Shown: positions 8,606-18,363, numbered from the stretch's first letter. The stretch is 64,000 nt of DNA from JACKDX01 sp964640175 (GCA_964640175.1 CAZXFW010000001.1:124001-188000); one strand, 5' to 3'. Made by a program: numbers and translations. The notes: generated by a model not told the origin, from the sequence alone.

Positions 8606-9571
8606 GTGAAAACTGCGCTTACAGGCATCAAACCTACAGGCATCCCTCATTTAGGCAACTATTTGGGAGCTATTCTTCCCGCATTAAAGCTGAGTGAGAC
8701 ATACAACACCTTGTATTTTATTGCAGATTATCACGCATTTACGTCTTTGCGCGATCCAATAGCACTGAAGTGTCATGTTTATGATGTTGCCGCAACGTGG
8801 CTTGCTGCAGGCCTCGACCCTCAAAAAACAGTGTTCTATCGACAATCGTCTATTATTGAAACTTTTGAACTTGCATGGGTGCTTAGTTGCCTCTTAGCAA
8901 CTGGCCAGCTGGAACGCGGTCACGCTTACAAAGAAGCGCTTGCCCAAGGTCAAGCTCCCAACGCAGGAATCTTCAACTATCCTGTACTAATGGCTGCGGA
9001 TATCCTTTTATTTGATACTCATATTGTGCCTGTAGGCCATGATCAGAAACAACATTTAGAACTTGCCCGTGATGTGGCTCTTCGATTCAATCATACCTTT
9101 GGTGAAAATGTGTTAGTCGTGCCTGAACCTTTGGTACACGACAGTGTTCTGATCCCTGGAACTGACGGTCGAAAAATGAGCAAAAGTTATGGTAACGTAA
9201 TTCCTCTTTTTGATTCCGCAAAAGAACTTAAAAACGCTGTAATGAAAATTAAAACTGGCTCAGAACCCCTTGAAGCACCTAAGGACCCTGAAAACAATCC
9301 CGTCTTTGAAATTTACAAAGCCGTTGCCAGTTTAGATCAAACAACCAAAATGGCTGATCTGCTACGCCAAGGTGGATATGGTTGGGGGCACGCCAAACTG
9401 GAACTCTACGATGTTCTCGAACATCGTTTAGCACCACTACGCGACCGCTTTCATGAACTAAGGCGTAACGAAAACAAATTAGACAACCTTTTGCAATCTG
9501 GAGCTGCGCAAGCACAAAGAATTGCCCAAGCCACAATGACTCGTGTGCGAAAAGCGATTGGCATCAATTAG
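8606..9571 (+). CDS. trpS: tryptophanyl-tRNA synthetase
   Basis: This class I aminoacyl-tRNA synthetase charges tRNA-Trp. The HIGH-equivalent HLGN is at residues 15-18 and the KMSKS motif (GRKMSKSYGN) is near residue 190. The conserved AADILLFDTHIVPVGHDQKQH segment that builds the Trp pocket is present. At 321 residues it has the normal bacterial length. The start is GTG at 8606, chosen because the protein then begins MKTALTGIKPTG, as expected for the family. Its stop abuts the convergent lipoprotein gene at 9572. Confidence 0.95.
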   Translation: MKTALTGIKPTGIPHLGNYLGAILPALKLSETYNTLYFIADYHAFTSLRDPIALKCHVYDVAATWLAAGLDPQKTVFYRQSSIIETFELAWVLSCLLATGQLERGHAYKEALAQGQAPNAGIFNYPVLMAADILLFDTHIVPVGHDQKQHLELARDVALRFNHTFGENVLVVPEPLVHDSVLIPGTDGRKMSKSYGNVIPLFDSAKELKNAVMKIKTGSEPLEAPKDPENNPVFEIYKAVASLDQTTKMADLLRQGGYGWGHAKLELYDVLEHRLAPLRDRFHELRRNENKLDNLLQSGAAQAQRIAQATMTRVRKAIGIN

Positions 9572-10006
9572 CTACTCAATAGACTTAGAAGTGGCAAATA
9601 AGGTTTCTTCGCCCTGGACAATTTTTTCTGAAGTAAGCAAGAATTTCTCTCCGTCTTTTTTCCAATCTTGCTTAACTACTGTGTGTTGAAGCTGCATTGT
9701 TTGTAACAAATACCAACTTACATCGACCACGGATTCTGCACCTTCATTATCATTTACAAGTTGCATGCTTTTAATCTCAACATCTGCAATTTGAATATTT
9801 TGCCCCCATGCAGATCGTCGTTGCATAAAATGTTTTTGGTATTTTGTATCAACATTCCCAAGAGCAGCATAAGCTCTGCCCCAACGTGAGTGGTCATTAA
9901 GCTCGGTAACCGCATCTTGAGCCCTGGCTTGAGGACTTGCATTCTGCATGAAGCATCCACAGATGCCTAACATTGCTGTGCTAAGGGCCAAATAGCGAAA
10001 ATTCAT
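9572..10006 (-). CDS. putative small lipoprotein
   Basis: I do not recognise this protein of about 144 residues. It begins with a short basic stretch, a hydrophobic segment (YLALSTAMLGICGC) and a Cys that fits a lipobox, so it is likely a lipoprotein. The mature part is polar and contains alternating strand-like segments (VVDVSWYLLQTMQLQHTVV) as in small SnoaL/NTF2-like or lipocalin-like folds, but no family is certain. I use ATG 10006, which has GGAGA just upstream, rather than the ATG at 10024. It lies downstream of the diguanylate cyclase gene on the same strand with a 51-base gap and may share its transcript. Confidence 0.65.
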   Translation of the reverse strand: MNFRYLALSTAMLGICGCFMQNASPQARAQDAVTELNDHSRWGRAYAALGNVDTKYQKHFMQRRSAWGQNIQIADVEIKSMQLVNDNEGAESVVDVSWYLLQTMQLQHTVVKQDWKKDGEKFLLTSEKIVQGEETLFATSKSIE

Positions 10007-10057
10007 ACGTTCTCCATTGATCACTAGATCTATAGTTTTACTCCAACGTCCTACGCC

Positions 10058-12208
10058 CTATGCAGCAGCACACACACGATTACGCCCTGAATGTTTGGCT
10101 GCATATAAAGCACGATCAGCTGCTTCAAATAAACCTTCTTCATCGACAGCATCTCTGGGATATGTAGCAATACCCACAGAACAAGTTACGCTCAATAGTC
10201 CGGCTTCCGTGCTAAAGCGTGCTGACTCAATTTCCTCACGCATACGTTCTGCTAAAAGCAAAGCTCCAGCGGTATCTGTCTCTTCACAAAGTAAGCAAAA
10301 TTCTTCTCCACCAAACCGACCAACAGTATCTGTTTCCCGCTTCATGCGTTTGAGAATATCACCAAGTCCTTTGATAACCTTGTCTCCCGTGGCATGTCCG
10401 TAAGTGTCATTAATACTTTTGAAGTGATCTAAATCGGTAATTACCAATGACAATTTGCGCTTAAAGCGCTGGGCTGAGCGAAAACGCTGCTCCATTTCCT
10501 GCAAAAAAGCTCGCTTGTTTAAGCAACCGGTAAGACCGTCAGTGGTAGCTAAATCTTCTAGTCGTTTTACCGATTGCGCGTTGGATAATGACACTGCAAT
10601 CTGGTTTGCGAGGACATGCAATACCGTGCGGATATGAATAGGAAATGCATACTTGCGAGTAGCTGCAACGGCCAGTGTCCCAACCGTTTTGTCTTGTACA
10701 GTCAGCGGAAGGATCAGCAACGAACGCATGCCCACAAGCTTGAGCCGTTTAGTATAGATAACTTGTTGTTTTTCGTCATATTCTGCACGATAGGGTAAAT
10801 AGTGCCCTGTTTTAACAACCATTGAAGTAAGCGATGTGTTGTCACCAAAAGAAGCCCCTGCAAGTTCATTTGAAACTATACCAACAGCTCGTTCAATGTG
10901 ATGACGACGTTTTACATTGTCATAGGTTGTAACTGCACAAAAATCATGTGCTGTGATCTCAGAAACCGCTTGCACTGCCGCATCAAGCACATCACTAGCA
11001 CTTAAGGCGGTTCCTAGTGCCTGAGACGCTCGATGCAATACTGTTTGTTCGTGTTTAGCTTGCTCAAGCTGCACAAACACTCTTTCGTTTTCTAACGTAC
11101 GTAATATTTGGCGCGTTGTTTCCCGGAGAATTTGTTCTTCAGGTAACGTGAAAGGACGGCACTCTAGTCGATCTGCACACAAAACACCTTGTATGCGGTC
11201 GTTTTCAATAATCGGCACTCCCAAGAAAGACTGAACGCCCACAGCTCGCTGGTAGTAACATAACCCTCGATAATTGGGCTTGAGGTTACACAAATTAATG
11301 GCTTCTTTGCGATCTAGAACAGCACCTACGGCCCCTTCGCCCAAACTAATACGCCCTTGAACGATGTCATCGCTTTCTGTCGATAACTCAACAATTTGCA
11401 AATGGCTTCCGGTCTCGTCTCTCATTAACAAGATACACGTATGTAATGAAAGCGTTTGACGCATAAGCGAAAGTAAATGAAATACGGCTTGATGAACTTC
11501 TTCTACGCTGGATCGGAACAAGCGTTCCTCATCCCTTTTCTCCCCATGAGTGGGCGCCGTTACCAGCCTAAACATCCGAGCATCCTGCAAGTCTTTAACT
11601 TTTGCCGCATTTAGCTCTTGTTTAGACCGCTCACGCATACGACTGATTTCAACACGAATAAAAAGCCAGTTAGTAAGCCCAAAGAAAAAAAGGAAACCCG
11701 CGTACAACAGAAACGGTTCGATGCGACTGCGACCTTCAGTGACAAAATACAAAACTGATTCAAGGAAAAGCGCTGCAATCACCAAGGTGATGCCAACCCA
11801 TTTCTTCGAAAATGCCGTTACAAACGCCAGTAATACATACACCAGAGGATGTACCTGGCTGCCCAAGCCACCACTAAGTTGAACAATGGCATGTACAGCA
11901 AGCATCAGAAACAAGCCAAGCTCGAGATCAGATCCAGGAATATAGAGTGCTCGCTGAGTTTGACGACCTGAAAGCAATAGCTTCTGCAGGCGCTGAGCAT
12001 CTTCTTCGTGAAACCGCTGCACCACACGCACGGCAAAAACCCCAAGCCATGTAACACCGAACAGCAATGCCCATGTCCCGGTTGATTGCCTCTGAGGCAA
12101 AAACACACCGAGTACAACTGGTATTATGAATACAGCTACAATGACGTAGCCAAGCCACAGACGCGCAGTACCGCTCAAACGAAGCATAAAACGATACAGC
12201 CGGTCCAT
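10058..12208 (-). CDS. membrane GAF-GAF-GGDEF diguanylate cyclase
   Basis: This protein of about 716 residues makes cyclic di-GMP. The N-terminal 200 residues contain several hydrophobic segments (IVAVFIIPVVLGVFL and others). Two GAF-like sensor domains follow (about 220-390 and 400-545), then a GGDEF domain from about 560. The active-site signature is GGEEF near residue 630. An RETD motif lies five residues upstream of it, matching the RxxD inhibitory site, so product feedback is expected. I use ATG 12208; the longer frame begins with TTG at 12247 and has no visible ribosome site. The gene is downstream of an ftsB/divIC-like gene on the same strand. Confidence 0.9.
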   Translation of the reverse strand: MDRLYRFMLRLSGTARLWLGYVIVAVFIIPVVLGVFLPQRQSTGTWALLFGVTWLGVFAVRVVQRFHEEDAQRLQKLLLSGRQTQRALYIPGSDLELGLFLMLAVHAIVQLSGGLGSQVHPLVYVLLAFVTAFSKKWVGITLVIAALFLESVLYFVTEGRSRIEPFLLYAGFLFFFGLTNWLFIRVEISRMRERSKQELNAAKVKDLQDARMFRLVTAPTHGEKRDEERLFRSSVEEVHQAVFHLLSLMRQTLSLHTCILLMRDETGSHLQIVELSTESDDIVQGRISLGEGAVGAVLDRKEAINLCNLKPNYRGLCYYQRAVGVQSFLGVPIIENDRIQGVLCADRLECRPFTLPEEQILRETTRQILRTLENERVFVQLEQAKHEQTVLHRASQALGTALSASDVLDAAVQAVSEITAHDFCAVTTYDNVKRRHHIERAVGIVSNELAGASFGDNTSLTSMVVKTGHYLPYRAEYDEKQQVIYTKRLKLVGMRSLLILPLTVQDKTVGTLAVAATRKYAFPIHIRTVLHVLANQIAVSLSNAQSVKRLEDLATTDGLTGCLNKRAFLQEMEQRFRSAQRFKRKLSLVITDLDHFKSINDTYGHATGDKVIKGLGDILKRMKRETDTVGRFGGEEFCLLCEETDTAGALLLAERMREEIESARFSTEAGLLSVTCSVGIATYPRDAVDEEGLFEAADRALYAAKHSGRNRVCAAA

Positions 12209-12274
12209 CCTAGACCAGGTTAAAACCTTGACAGATCGGAAGGTCAATAAAGTTGGTGTAGGGATTTGACCTAC

Positions 12275-12565
12275 CTACGGACTACCCTCAAACTGAAACA
12301 CAATCTCATCGTCATGGACCATTCCAAGCTCATCTCGAGCGATTCGCTCCACCATGCCAGGATCTGCCCGTAACCCGTGAACTTCTCGCTTAAGGTGCTG
12401 AACGTCCGTTTCCAACTTGGCATTGAAGTTGCGGACCCGTTGAAGCTCTGTACTTAACGCCTGATACCTGGGCAAGCCTTTTGGATCAAACATCAATAAA
12501 GGCACCGCAACAACAGCCATTCCTAGCAACAGTAGAGGAAGAAGCCAGACAAGTGAGTGTTTCAA
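12275..12565 (-). CDS. FtsB/DivIC-like septum formation initiator
   Basis: This 96-residue bitopic protein has a short cytoplasmic N-terminus, one membrane segment (LVWLLPLLLLGMAVVAVPLL) and a periplasmic coiled coil (LSTELQRVRNFNAKLETDV). It ends with the family pattern GMVERIARDELGMV. FtsB/DivIC proteins join FtsL and FtsQ in the divisome. It is the first gene of a leftward group that continues with the diguanylate cyclase, and it is divergent from hrcA with 64 bases between the starts. Confidence 0.85.
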   Translation of the reverse strand: MKHSLVWLLPLLLLGMAVVAVPLLMFDPKGLPRYQALSTELQRVRNFNAKLETDVQHLKREVHGLRADPGMVERIARDELGMVHDDEIVFQFEGSP

Positions 12566-12629
12566 AGTTGCACAAGTGTAGCTATTTTATGCTTTTTAAG
12601 CTAATTTTTGAGTCTAGGCGGCAACGGTT

Positions 12630-13694
12630 ATGGCTTTGCATCCTGAAACTCCCCCATTCAATCTGACCCATCGTCAGCGGCAAATCCTATACGCAGCGGT
12701 CACAGAGTATATTGCCAGCGGCCAAGCAGTAAGCTCAAGAACACTGGCAAGGCGCTATGAACTCAACCTTTCTCCTGCGTCTATTCGTAATGTGCTGGCC
12801 GACCTGGAAGAACTCGGCTGTTTAACTCAACCCCACACCAGCGCTGGACGCGTGCCTACAGATATTGGATTTCGGATTTTTGTGGACACCTTGATGCAAG
12901 TCCAAGTGCTTGGTGTGCATGATCGAAGTAAAGTTACAGCCCGCTTACAGCAGCTTTACGACGAACGGCAAGGTGATTTCATCAGCGAGTCCGGAAAAGT
13001 GTTGGCCTCGCTCACCGGTGCTGCTGCAGTGCTAATGGCCCCTCGCCCAGAAGAGACAGCGTTACGACAAGTACGCTACATGAAATTGAGTGCCAGTCAG
13101 TTACTCGTAACGCTAGTCATGTGTTCAGGGTCTGTGCAAAATCGTGTCATCTCGCTTACCAATCCTATCCAGGATTCCGAACTTGAACGGATTCATAATT
13201 ACCTTGATATACGCACAAAGAATCGGTCCCTCGAAGAGCTACGGCACATGTTGTCGGAGGAAATTGCCCGACAGCAGGGAGAATACCGTGCATTATGCGC
13301 ACAAGCGATGACCATGATTGAAGCCACCCTGGACGCCCCCAAAGCGAAACCTCAACTTTTGATCGAAGGCCAAGGAGAGTTATTGGATAGACCCGAGTTT
13401 TCTGACGCAGAAAAGCTTCGCAGTCTGATTCGAGCTCTTGAAGAAAAAGAGCGTCTTATCGAGCTCCTCGACCGAACCCTGGCAGCCAAAGGGGTTCAAA
13501 TTGTGATTGGCTCTGAAACCCAGCTCGGCAACGAAGGAGAACTTTCGATAATCTCAGCAAACTATGGCAGTGTCGGGGGCACCGTAGGCGTAATTGCTCC
13601 TAAACGGATTGATTACGGTAAAGTAGTGCCTCTTGTAGATTTTACTGCACGTGTAATGACGGATCTCCTTGATCCTGACGGAACCGACGATTAA
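12630..13694 (+). CDS. hrcA: heat-inducible transcription repressor HrcA
   Basis: HrcA normally represses class I heat-shock genes by binding CIRCE operators. The N-terminal winged helix is clear (TLARRYELNLSPASIRNVLADLE, then TSAGRVPTDIGFR), and the C-terminal domain contains the conserved GLI/GSVGGTVGVIAPKRIDY-type region ending in DFTARVMTDLL. At 354 residues it has the usual size. It heads an operon with grpE and dnaK (11 and 8 bases between genes). I searched the 64 bases before it and the gene junctions by eye and saw no CIRCE inverted repeat. Confidence 0.95.
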   Translation: MALHPETPPFNLTHRQRQILYAAVTEYIASGQAVSSRTLARRYELNLSPASIRNVLADLEELGCLTQPHTSAGRVPTDIGFRIFVDTLMQVQVLGVHDRSKVTARLQQLYDERQGDFISESGKVLASLTGAAAVLMAPRPEETALRQVRYMKLSASQLLVTLVMCSGSVQNRVISLTNPIQDSELERIHNYLDIRTKNRSLEELRHMLSEEIARQQGEYRALCAQAMTMIEATLDAPKAKPQLLIEGQGELLDRPEFSDAEKLRSLIRALEEKERLIELLDRTLAAKGVQIVIGSETQLGNEGELSIISANYGSVGGTVGVIAPKRIDYGKVVPLVDFTARVMTDLLDPDGTDD

Positions 13695-13705
13695 TAACTT
13701 CAATC

Positions 13706-14386
13706 ATGACAGAACCTCTCAACTCAGAATCCGAAACCAACACGACTGAACCCGTTAGAGCAGAGCCTACACCATCCTCTGCACCTGAAACGTCTGATCA
13801 AATGACAGAAGATCACACAGTCACATCATCGTCTAGTACTGCGGATAACCCCACGGCTCTGGAAGCAATGACTGCAGAGCGTGATCAAATTAAAGATCAG
13901 ATGCTAAGGATAGCTGCTGATTTCGACAATTTTCGCAAACGTACACGTCGTGATCTGGAAAACGCCTCGCACAAAGGGAAAGAGGAAGCACTTCTTGAAC
14001 TTTTGCCGGTAGTTGACAACTTAGAGCGAGCTATTCAGGCGGCCAACGAAACTCAAGACATCAAGTCCTTGCTTGAAGGCATTCAAATGGTTCTCCGTCT
14101 ATTTGACGATAGTATTCGTCGGTTGGGGATCAAACGAATTGCTACAGTTGGGCAGGTCTTTGACCCTAATATCCACGAAGCACTTCAGCAGCAACCAACC
14201 GCAGACCACCCCCCAGGCACGATCGTGACTGAAGTACAATCAGGCTACACGCTAGGATCTCGCGTGTTGAGAGCAGCACTTGTAATTGTTGCGAGGCCAC
14301 TTGATGTAAGCAGTTCTATCGCTGAGGAAAACTCTACAAGTGATCAAGAAAATCTTAGTGATGTAAAAGAACCAACTAACCAATGA
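13706..14386 (+). CDS. grpE: nucleotide exchange factor GrpE
   Basis: GrpE releases ADP from DnaK. This 226-residue protein has a long acidic, Ser/Thr-rich N-terminal tail of about 60 residues. The long helix and the family core follow (FDNFRKRTRRDLE, LPVVDNLERAI), with the beta domain signature FDPNIHEALQQ and VLRAALVIVARP. A second polar tail follows. It lies between hrcA and dnaK in the same operon with short spacers. Confidence 0.95.
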   Translation: MTEPLNSESETNTTEPVRAEPTPSSAPETSDQMTEDHTVTSSSSTADNPTALEAMTAERDQIKDQMLRIAADFDNFRKRTRRDLENASHKGKEEALLELLPVVDNLERAIQAANETQDIKSLLEGIQMVLRLFDDSIRRLGIKRIATVGQVFDPNIHEALQQQPTADHPPGTIVTEVQSGYTLGSRVLRAALVIVARPLDVSSSIAEENSTSDQENLSDVKEPTNQ

Positions 14387-14394
14387 GGTGCTAA

Positions 14395-16212
14395 GTGTCA
14401 AAAATCATTGGGATCGATCTCGGAACTACGAACTCTTGCGTTGCTATCATTGAAAATGCAACCCCCGTAGTTATCCCCAACGCAGAAGGTGCACGCACCA
14501 CCCCTTCTGTGGTGGCTTTTGTAAGTAAGGAGGAACGCAGGGTAGGCCAAGCTGCGAAACGCTACGCTGGAACTAATCCAGAAAGCGTAGTGTTTGCCGT
14601 CAAACGTTTGATGGGTGCACCGTTCGATTCGGAAACAACCCAGCGACAAGTCAAAATGGTGAGTTATAACGTCACCAAAGCTCCTAACGGAGATGCTTGG
14701 GTCAAAATCAAAGATGACACCCACTCGCCTCCTGAGATATCCGCCATCATATTGGGGAAAATGCGAGAAATTGCAGAAGCTTATCTTGGAACTCAAGTCA
14801 CTGAAGCCGTAGTCACCGTTCCTGCATATTTCAATGATGCTCAAAGGCAAGCCACAAAGGATGCCGGTCGAATCGCTGGGTTGGATATTAAACGCATCAT
14901 CAACGAGCCAACGGCGGCGGCATTGGCGTATGGCATGGACAGTAAAAATGTCGAACGCGTAGCTGTCTACGACCTTGGTGGAGGAACGTTTGATATTTCT
15001 GTTTTACAGATAGCTGAAGGAGTATTTAAAGTCCTTGCAACCCACGGCGACAGCTATCTCGGAGGAGAAGATTTCGACCAAGCATTGATGAATCACCTAG
15101 CGGAAGAATTTCAAAAAGAAACTTCGATCGATTTGAGAACAGATCGAGCCGCTCTACAACGTCTAAAAGATCAAGCTGAAAAAGCACGCCATGAACTCTC
15201 CAGTTCATTAGAGACAGAGATTAACTTACCGTTTATTGCTGCAGACAGCACTGGTCCCAAACATCTTGTTCGTAAACTCAAACGTAGCGATCTCGAAATA
15301 TTGGTTGCTCACCTTGTAGATCGGACACTTGAACCCTGCAAACAGGTGCTCCAAGACGCCAAACTTGAGATCACTCAAATTGATGAAGTGGTACTTGTGG
15401 GCGGCATGACTCGAATGCCTCTAGTCCAGAAGAAAGTCGCAGAATTTTTCGGACGGGAACCCAATAAAGGCGTTAATCCTGATGAAGTCGTGGCTGTGGG
15501 TGCAGCGATTCAGGGAGCAGCTCTCAGTGGTCAGGTCGATGAAGTGTTGTTATTGGACGTCACACCACTTTCACTAGGCGTAGAAACTGGGGGAGGCATT
15601 TTTTATCCGGTAATTCCACGCAATACGACTATCCCCACTCGAATGACAGAGATCTTTACGACCAGTGTAGACAACCAATCGTTTGTACCAGTGCACGTAT
15701 TGCAAGGCGAACGCCAAATGTCTTCCGATAACACTTCGCTTGCTCAATTTGAGCTATCTCCTATACCCCCCGCACCCCGAGGTGTACCGCAAATCGAAGT
15801 CGCATTTGATATCGATGCTAATGGAATTGTCCACGTGACAGCCAAAGACCTTGGTACAGGCCGCGAGCAGCAAGTTCGTGTTGTTGTATCGGGAGGACTG
15901 ACTGAAGAGGACATTAAACGAATTGTCACTGAAGCCGAAGAGCATAAAGAAACCGATACCTTACGCAAGGATTTGGCTGAATTGCACAATAATGCCAATG
16001 CTCTACTGTATACGAGTGAACGAGCTGTTCAAGAGTACGCTGAGCTCGTGGAAGCTAGTTTGATCGAAAAAGTTCAAGTAGACATCAACACACTTAAAGA
16101 AAAACTTTCCGGCAATGATGCCAACTCCATCCGCGAAGCACTGCAAGAATTAGAAATGAGTGCTTTTAGCATTGCTGAGGCCATGTACAATTCACCTGAA
16201 GCCAAAGAATAG
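14395..16212 (+). CDS. dnaK: molecular chaperone DnaK
   Basis: This is an Hsp70 chaperone of 605 residues. The phosphate loops (IGIDLGTTNSCVA and DLGGGTFDISVL), the adenosine motif (VVLVGGMTRMPLV), the linker EVLLLDVTPLSLGVE and the substrate-binding beta domain with NTTIPT are intact. The start is GTG at 14395 with GAGGTG before it. The C-terminus is short, ending EAKE without the usual flexible Gly/Glu-rich tail. No dnaJ follows: the next gene is convergent and unrelated. Either dnaJ is elsewhere or this is a dedicated paralogue. Confidence 0.96.
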   Translation: MSKIIGIDLGTTNSCVAIIENATPVVIPNAEGARTTPSVVAFVSKEERRVGQAAKRYAGTNPESVVFAVKRLMGAPFDSETTQRQVKMVSYNVTKAPNGDAWVKIKDDTHSPPEISAIILGKMREIAEAYLGTQVTEAVVTVPAYFNDAQRQATKDAGRIAGLDIKRIINEPTAAALAYGMDSKNVERVAVYDLGGGTFDISVLQIAEGVFKVLATHGDSYLGGEDFDQALMNHLAEEFQKETSIDLRTDRAALQRLKDQAEKARHELSSSLETEINLPFIAADSTGPKHLVRKLKRSDLEILVAHLVDRTLEPCKQVLQDAKLEITQIDEVVLVGGMTRMPLVQKKVAEFFGREPNKGVNPDEVVAVGAAIQGAALSGQVDEVLLLDVTPLSLGVETGGGIFYPVIPRNTTIPTRMTEIFTTSVDNQSFVPVHVLQGERQMSSDNTSLAQFELSPIPPAPRGVPQIEVAFDIDANGIVHVTAKDLGTGREQQVRVVVSGGLTEEDIKRIVTEAEEHKETDTLRKDLAELHNNANALLYTSERAVQEYAELVEASLIEKVQVDINTLKEKLSGNDANSIREALQELEMSAFSIAEAMYNSPEAKE

Positions 16213-16228
16213 GCATGTGATTATTTCC

Positions 16229-17248
16229 CTAAGGAATAAGCAGCACTTTTCCGACATTTTTTCTAGATTCGATATAACGGTGAGCATCTGCTGCGGCTTC
16301 TAATGGAAACACCGCATCAATATGAGGCTTAATAAAGCCTTGTGAATAAAATCTGAGAAGGGTGTCTATCTCTTCATTAAGAAGGTGCTTTGCCTTCCAC
16401 AGATGACCTAAATTGACTCCTGCTACAACGCGATTGTCATCCATCAATCTCAAGGGACTAAAGCGTGGCATCGAAAACCACTGCTTTAGTATATTCCACA
16501 ACTGCCTACGAGGACCCGTAGACATGTTGGCAAATCCAAATGCCACCAAACGGCCTCCTTCCCGCAACAGGGTATATCCTTTTTTCCAATCTCGGCCGCC
16601 TAGCGGATCTAAAACTACATCAACACCTTCATTTTCTGTAAGACGCAGCACTTCACTCACATAATCATCACGATGATAGTCGATGGGATACGTGCAGCCT
16701 TGTGAACGAATATAGTTATGCTTAGATAATGAAGCCGTACCAAACACCGTGACTTCCCCAATCGCTTGAGCAAGCTGCAGCACTGCCGTGCCCACGCCGC
16801 CTGCTGCCATATGAACCAGCACCCGCTCTTTTGGGCGCACGCACGCAATACGAAATAACATGTGATAGGCAGTAATGTAATTGACAGGAAGTGCAGCCGC
16901 CTCTTCGAAACTCATGCTTGCTGGCATGACTCGTACTTGATCGCATGGCACCACCACAGTGTCCGCATGTCCACCAAATTTACACAGCGCTATAACACGA
17001 TCGCCCACTTGAAAAGCGCCAGCGTTTGCACCCATCGCATCTATCACCCCTGCCACTTCATAGCCGACCACACAGGGCGGTTTGGGAGCATCTGGATAAA
17101 GACCTTGTCGTGCTGTTACTTCGGCGAAATTAAGGCCAGCGGCTTTCACACGAAGGCGTACTTGACCCGGCTGAGGCTCAGGGTCCGTGTTGTTGCGCAA
17201 TTCCAGAACTTCCGGAGGCCCATATCGGCTAATCCACACCGCCCGCAT
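16229..17248 (-). CDS. MDR zinc-free oxidoreductase, VAT-1-like
   Basis: This 339-residue protein is a medium-chain dehydrogenase/reductase of the quinone oxidoreductase/VAT-1 subgroup. The N-terminal GroES-like domain (GQVRLRVKAAGLNFAEV) and the nucleotide-binding motif AAGGVGTAVLQLAQ are plain. The structural and catalytic zinc Cys/His set of alcohol dehydrogenases is missing, as expected for this group. It is likely an NADPH-dependent enone or quinone reductase; the substrate is unknown. It is convergent with dnaK, 16 bases apart. Confidence 0.85.
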   Translation of the reverse strand: MRAVWISRYGPPEVLELRNNTDPEPQPGQVRLRVKAAGLNFAEVTARQGLYPDAPKPPCVVGYEVAGVIDAMGANAGAFQVGDRVIALCKFGGHADTVVVPCDQVRVMPASMSFEEAAALPVNYITAYHMLFRIACVRPKERVLVHMAAGGVGTAVLQLAQAIGEVTVFGTASLSKHNYIRSQGCTYPIDYHRDDYVSEVLRLTENEGVDVVLDPLGGRDWKKGYTLLREGGRLVAFGFANMSTGPRRQLWNILKQWFSMPRFSPLRLMDDNRVVAGVNLGHLWKAKHLLNEEIDTLLRFYSQGFIKPHIDAVFPLEAAADAHRYIESRKNVGKVLLIP

Positions 17249-17299
17249 GCATGTGGCATAACATGATTTTTTCTGTATGAAAGTTTTTTTATGATGCCG

Positions 17300-18361
17300 T
17301 CATAGGCTTGCTTGGAGCTTCCCCCACGCTACAGGCTCCATGACCAAGCGAATTCCAAAACACTGCTTAATTTTTAACTGAATTTCTTGTGCAAATGTTA
17401 GTAACTCTTTCGTGGTACCGCCACCATGGTGCACAAGCGCAAGCGCATGCTTCGATGAAATTCCAACATGATCTATACGTTGCCCTTTTGAAAATCCTGC
17501 TTGTTCAATGAGCCATGCCGCCGGCACTTTGACATGTTGATCGTCGAAAAAAAACGACGGCACAGGTACAGTCACACATGAAGACAATGCTTCAAATTCT
17601 GTAGATGTTAAAATTGGATTGAGAAAAAATGAGCCTGCACTATAGAAACTATCCGTGCCTGGCTCTATTAACATGGATTTTTTGCGACGTAATTCTAACA
17701 CTTTTTGACGAACGTCTTGAAGAGGTGCTTGACTCACATCTCCCAAAACAGAACTCAGTTCTTTATAATTAACCGAAACGGTTTGGCGCTTGGGAAGCAA
17801 AAAATCCACAGCCAACACAACAAATGCTTCTGGGTTTTTCTTAAAACAGCTTGTGCGATACCCAAAGGCACACTCCGCAGGAGTAAGATAATGTCGTGTT
17901 AAAGAAGATCGCTCTAGCACATGCACTCCTTCGAGAACCTGGCTCACCTCTTGACCATAGGCACCTATGTTCTGCACTGGGCTTGCACCAACCAACCCGG
18001 GAATACCTGATAAACATTCCAACCCTGCATACCCCAGATCCGTAGTATCGCGAACCAACTGATCCCAATCTTCCCCTGCTTTCACGGTGATACATAAGCC
18101 AGAAGCTGTAATGCTCTGAGAACGACCTCGTGTTGAAATATGTATGACTAGTCCATCAACACCTTCGTCGGCGATGACCACATTCGATCCCCCGCCCAAT
18201 ATACGTACTGGCACGTGTGCGTTGTGTGCCCACGTTAATGCATCGATCAGGATACTTTCATCCTTCGCATCAACAAAATATTCTGCCGGGCCACCTAACT
18301 TTAATGTCGTTAGTGGGGCAAGCACCCTGCCACGACATACATAAGGGGGCGGAGACAGCAT
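17300..18361 (-). CDS. murB: UDP-N-acetylenolpyruvoylglucosamine reductase
   Basis: MurB reduces the enolpyruvyl group to lactyl in peptidoglycan precursor synthesis using FAD and NADPH. The FAD-binding part shows GGGSNVVIADEGVDGLVI-like and SGIPGLVGASPVQNIGAYGQE segments. The GYRTSCFKK region and the catalytic Ser in YSAGSFFLNP mark the long type I (E. coli-like) form. Length is 353 residues. It starts two bases after the serS stop on the same strand, so the two form an operon. Confidence 0.94.
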   Translation of the reverse strand: MLSPPPYVCRGRVLAPLTTLKLGGPAEYFVDAKDESILIDALTWAHNAHVPVRILGGGSNVVIADEGVDGLVIHISTRGRSQSITASGLCITVKAGEDWDQLVRDTTDLGYAGLECLSGIPGLVGASPVQNIGAYGQEVSQVLEGVHVLERSSLTRHYLTPAECAFGYRTSCFKKNPEAFVVLAVDFLLPKRQTVSVNYKELSSVLGDVSQAPLQDVRQKVLELRRKKSMLIEPGTDSFYSAGSFFLNPILTSTEFEALSSCVTVPVPSFFFDDQHVKVPAAWLIEQAGFSKGQRIDHVGISSKHALALVHHGGGTTKELLTFAQEIQLKIKQCFGIRLVMEPVAWGKLQASL

Positions 18362-18363
18362 GC

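Noticed and set aside
12566..12629. CIRCE operator before hrcA
   Set aside because: I looked for TTAGCACTC and its inverted copy and found only unrelated AT-rich sequence.
14386..14398. GTGCTAA before dnaK as half of a CIRCE element
   Set aside because: Only one half-site is visible and it overlaps the ribosome site GAGGTG, so it is probably coincidental.
16213..16245. Hairpin terminator between dnaK and the MDR gene
   Set aside because: TTATTTCC and GGAATAA pair only with a bulge and there is no T-run; most of it is inside the MDR coding region.
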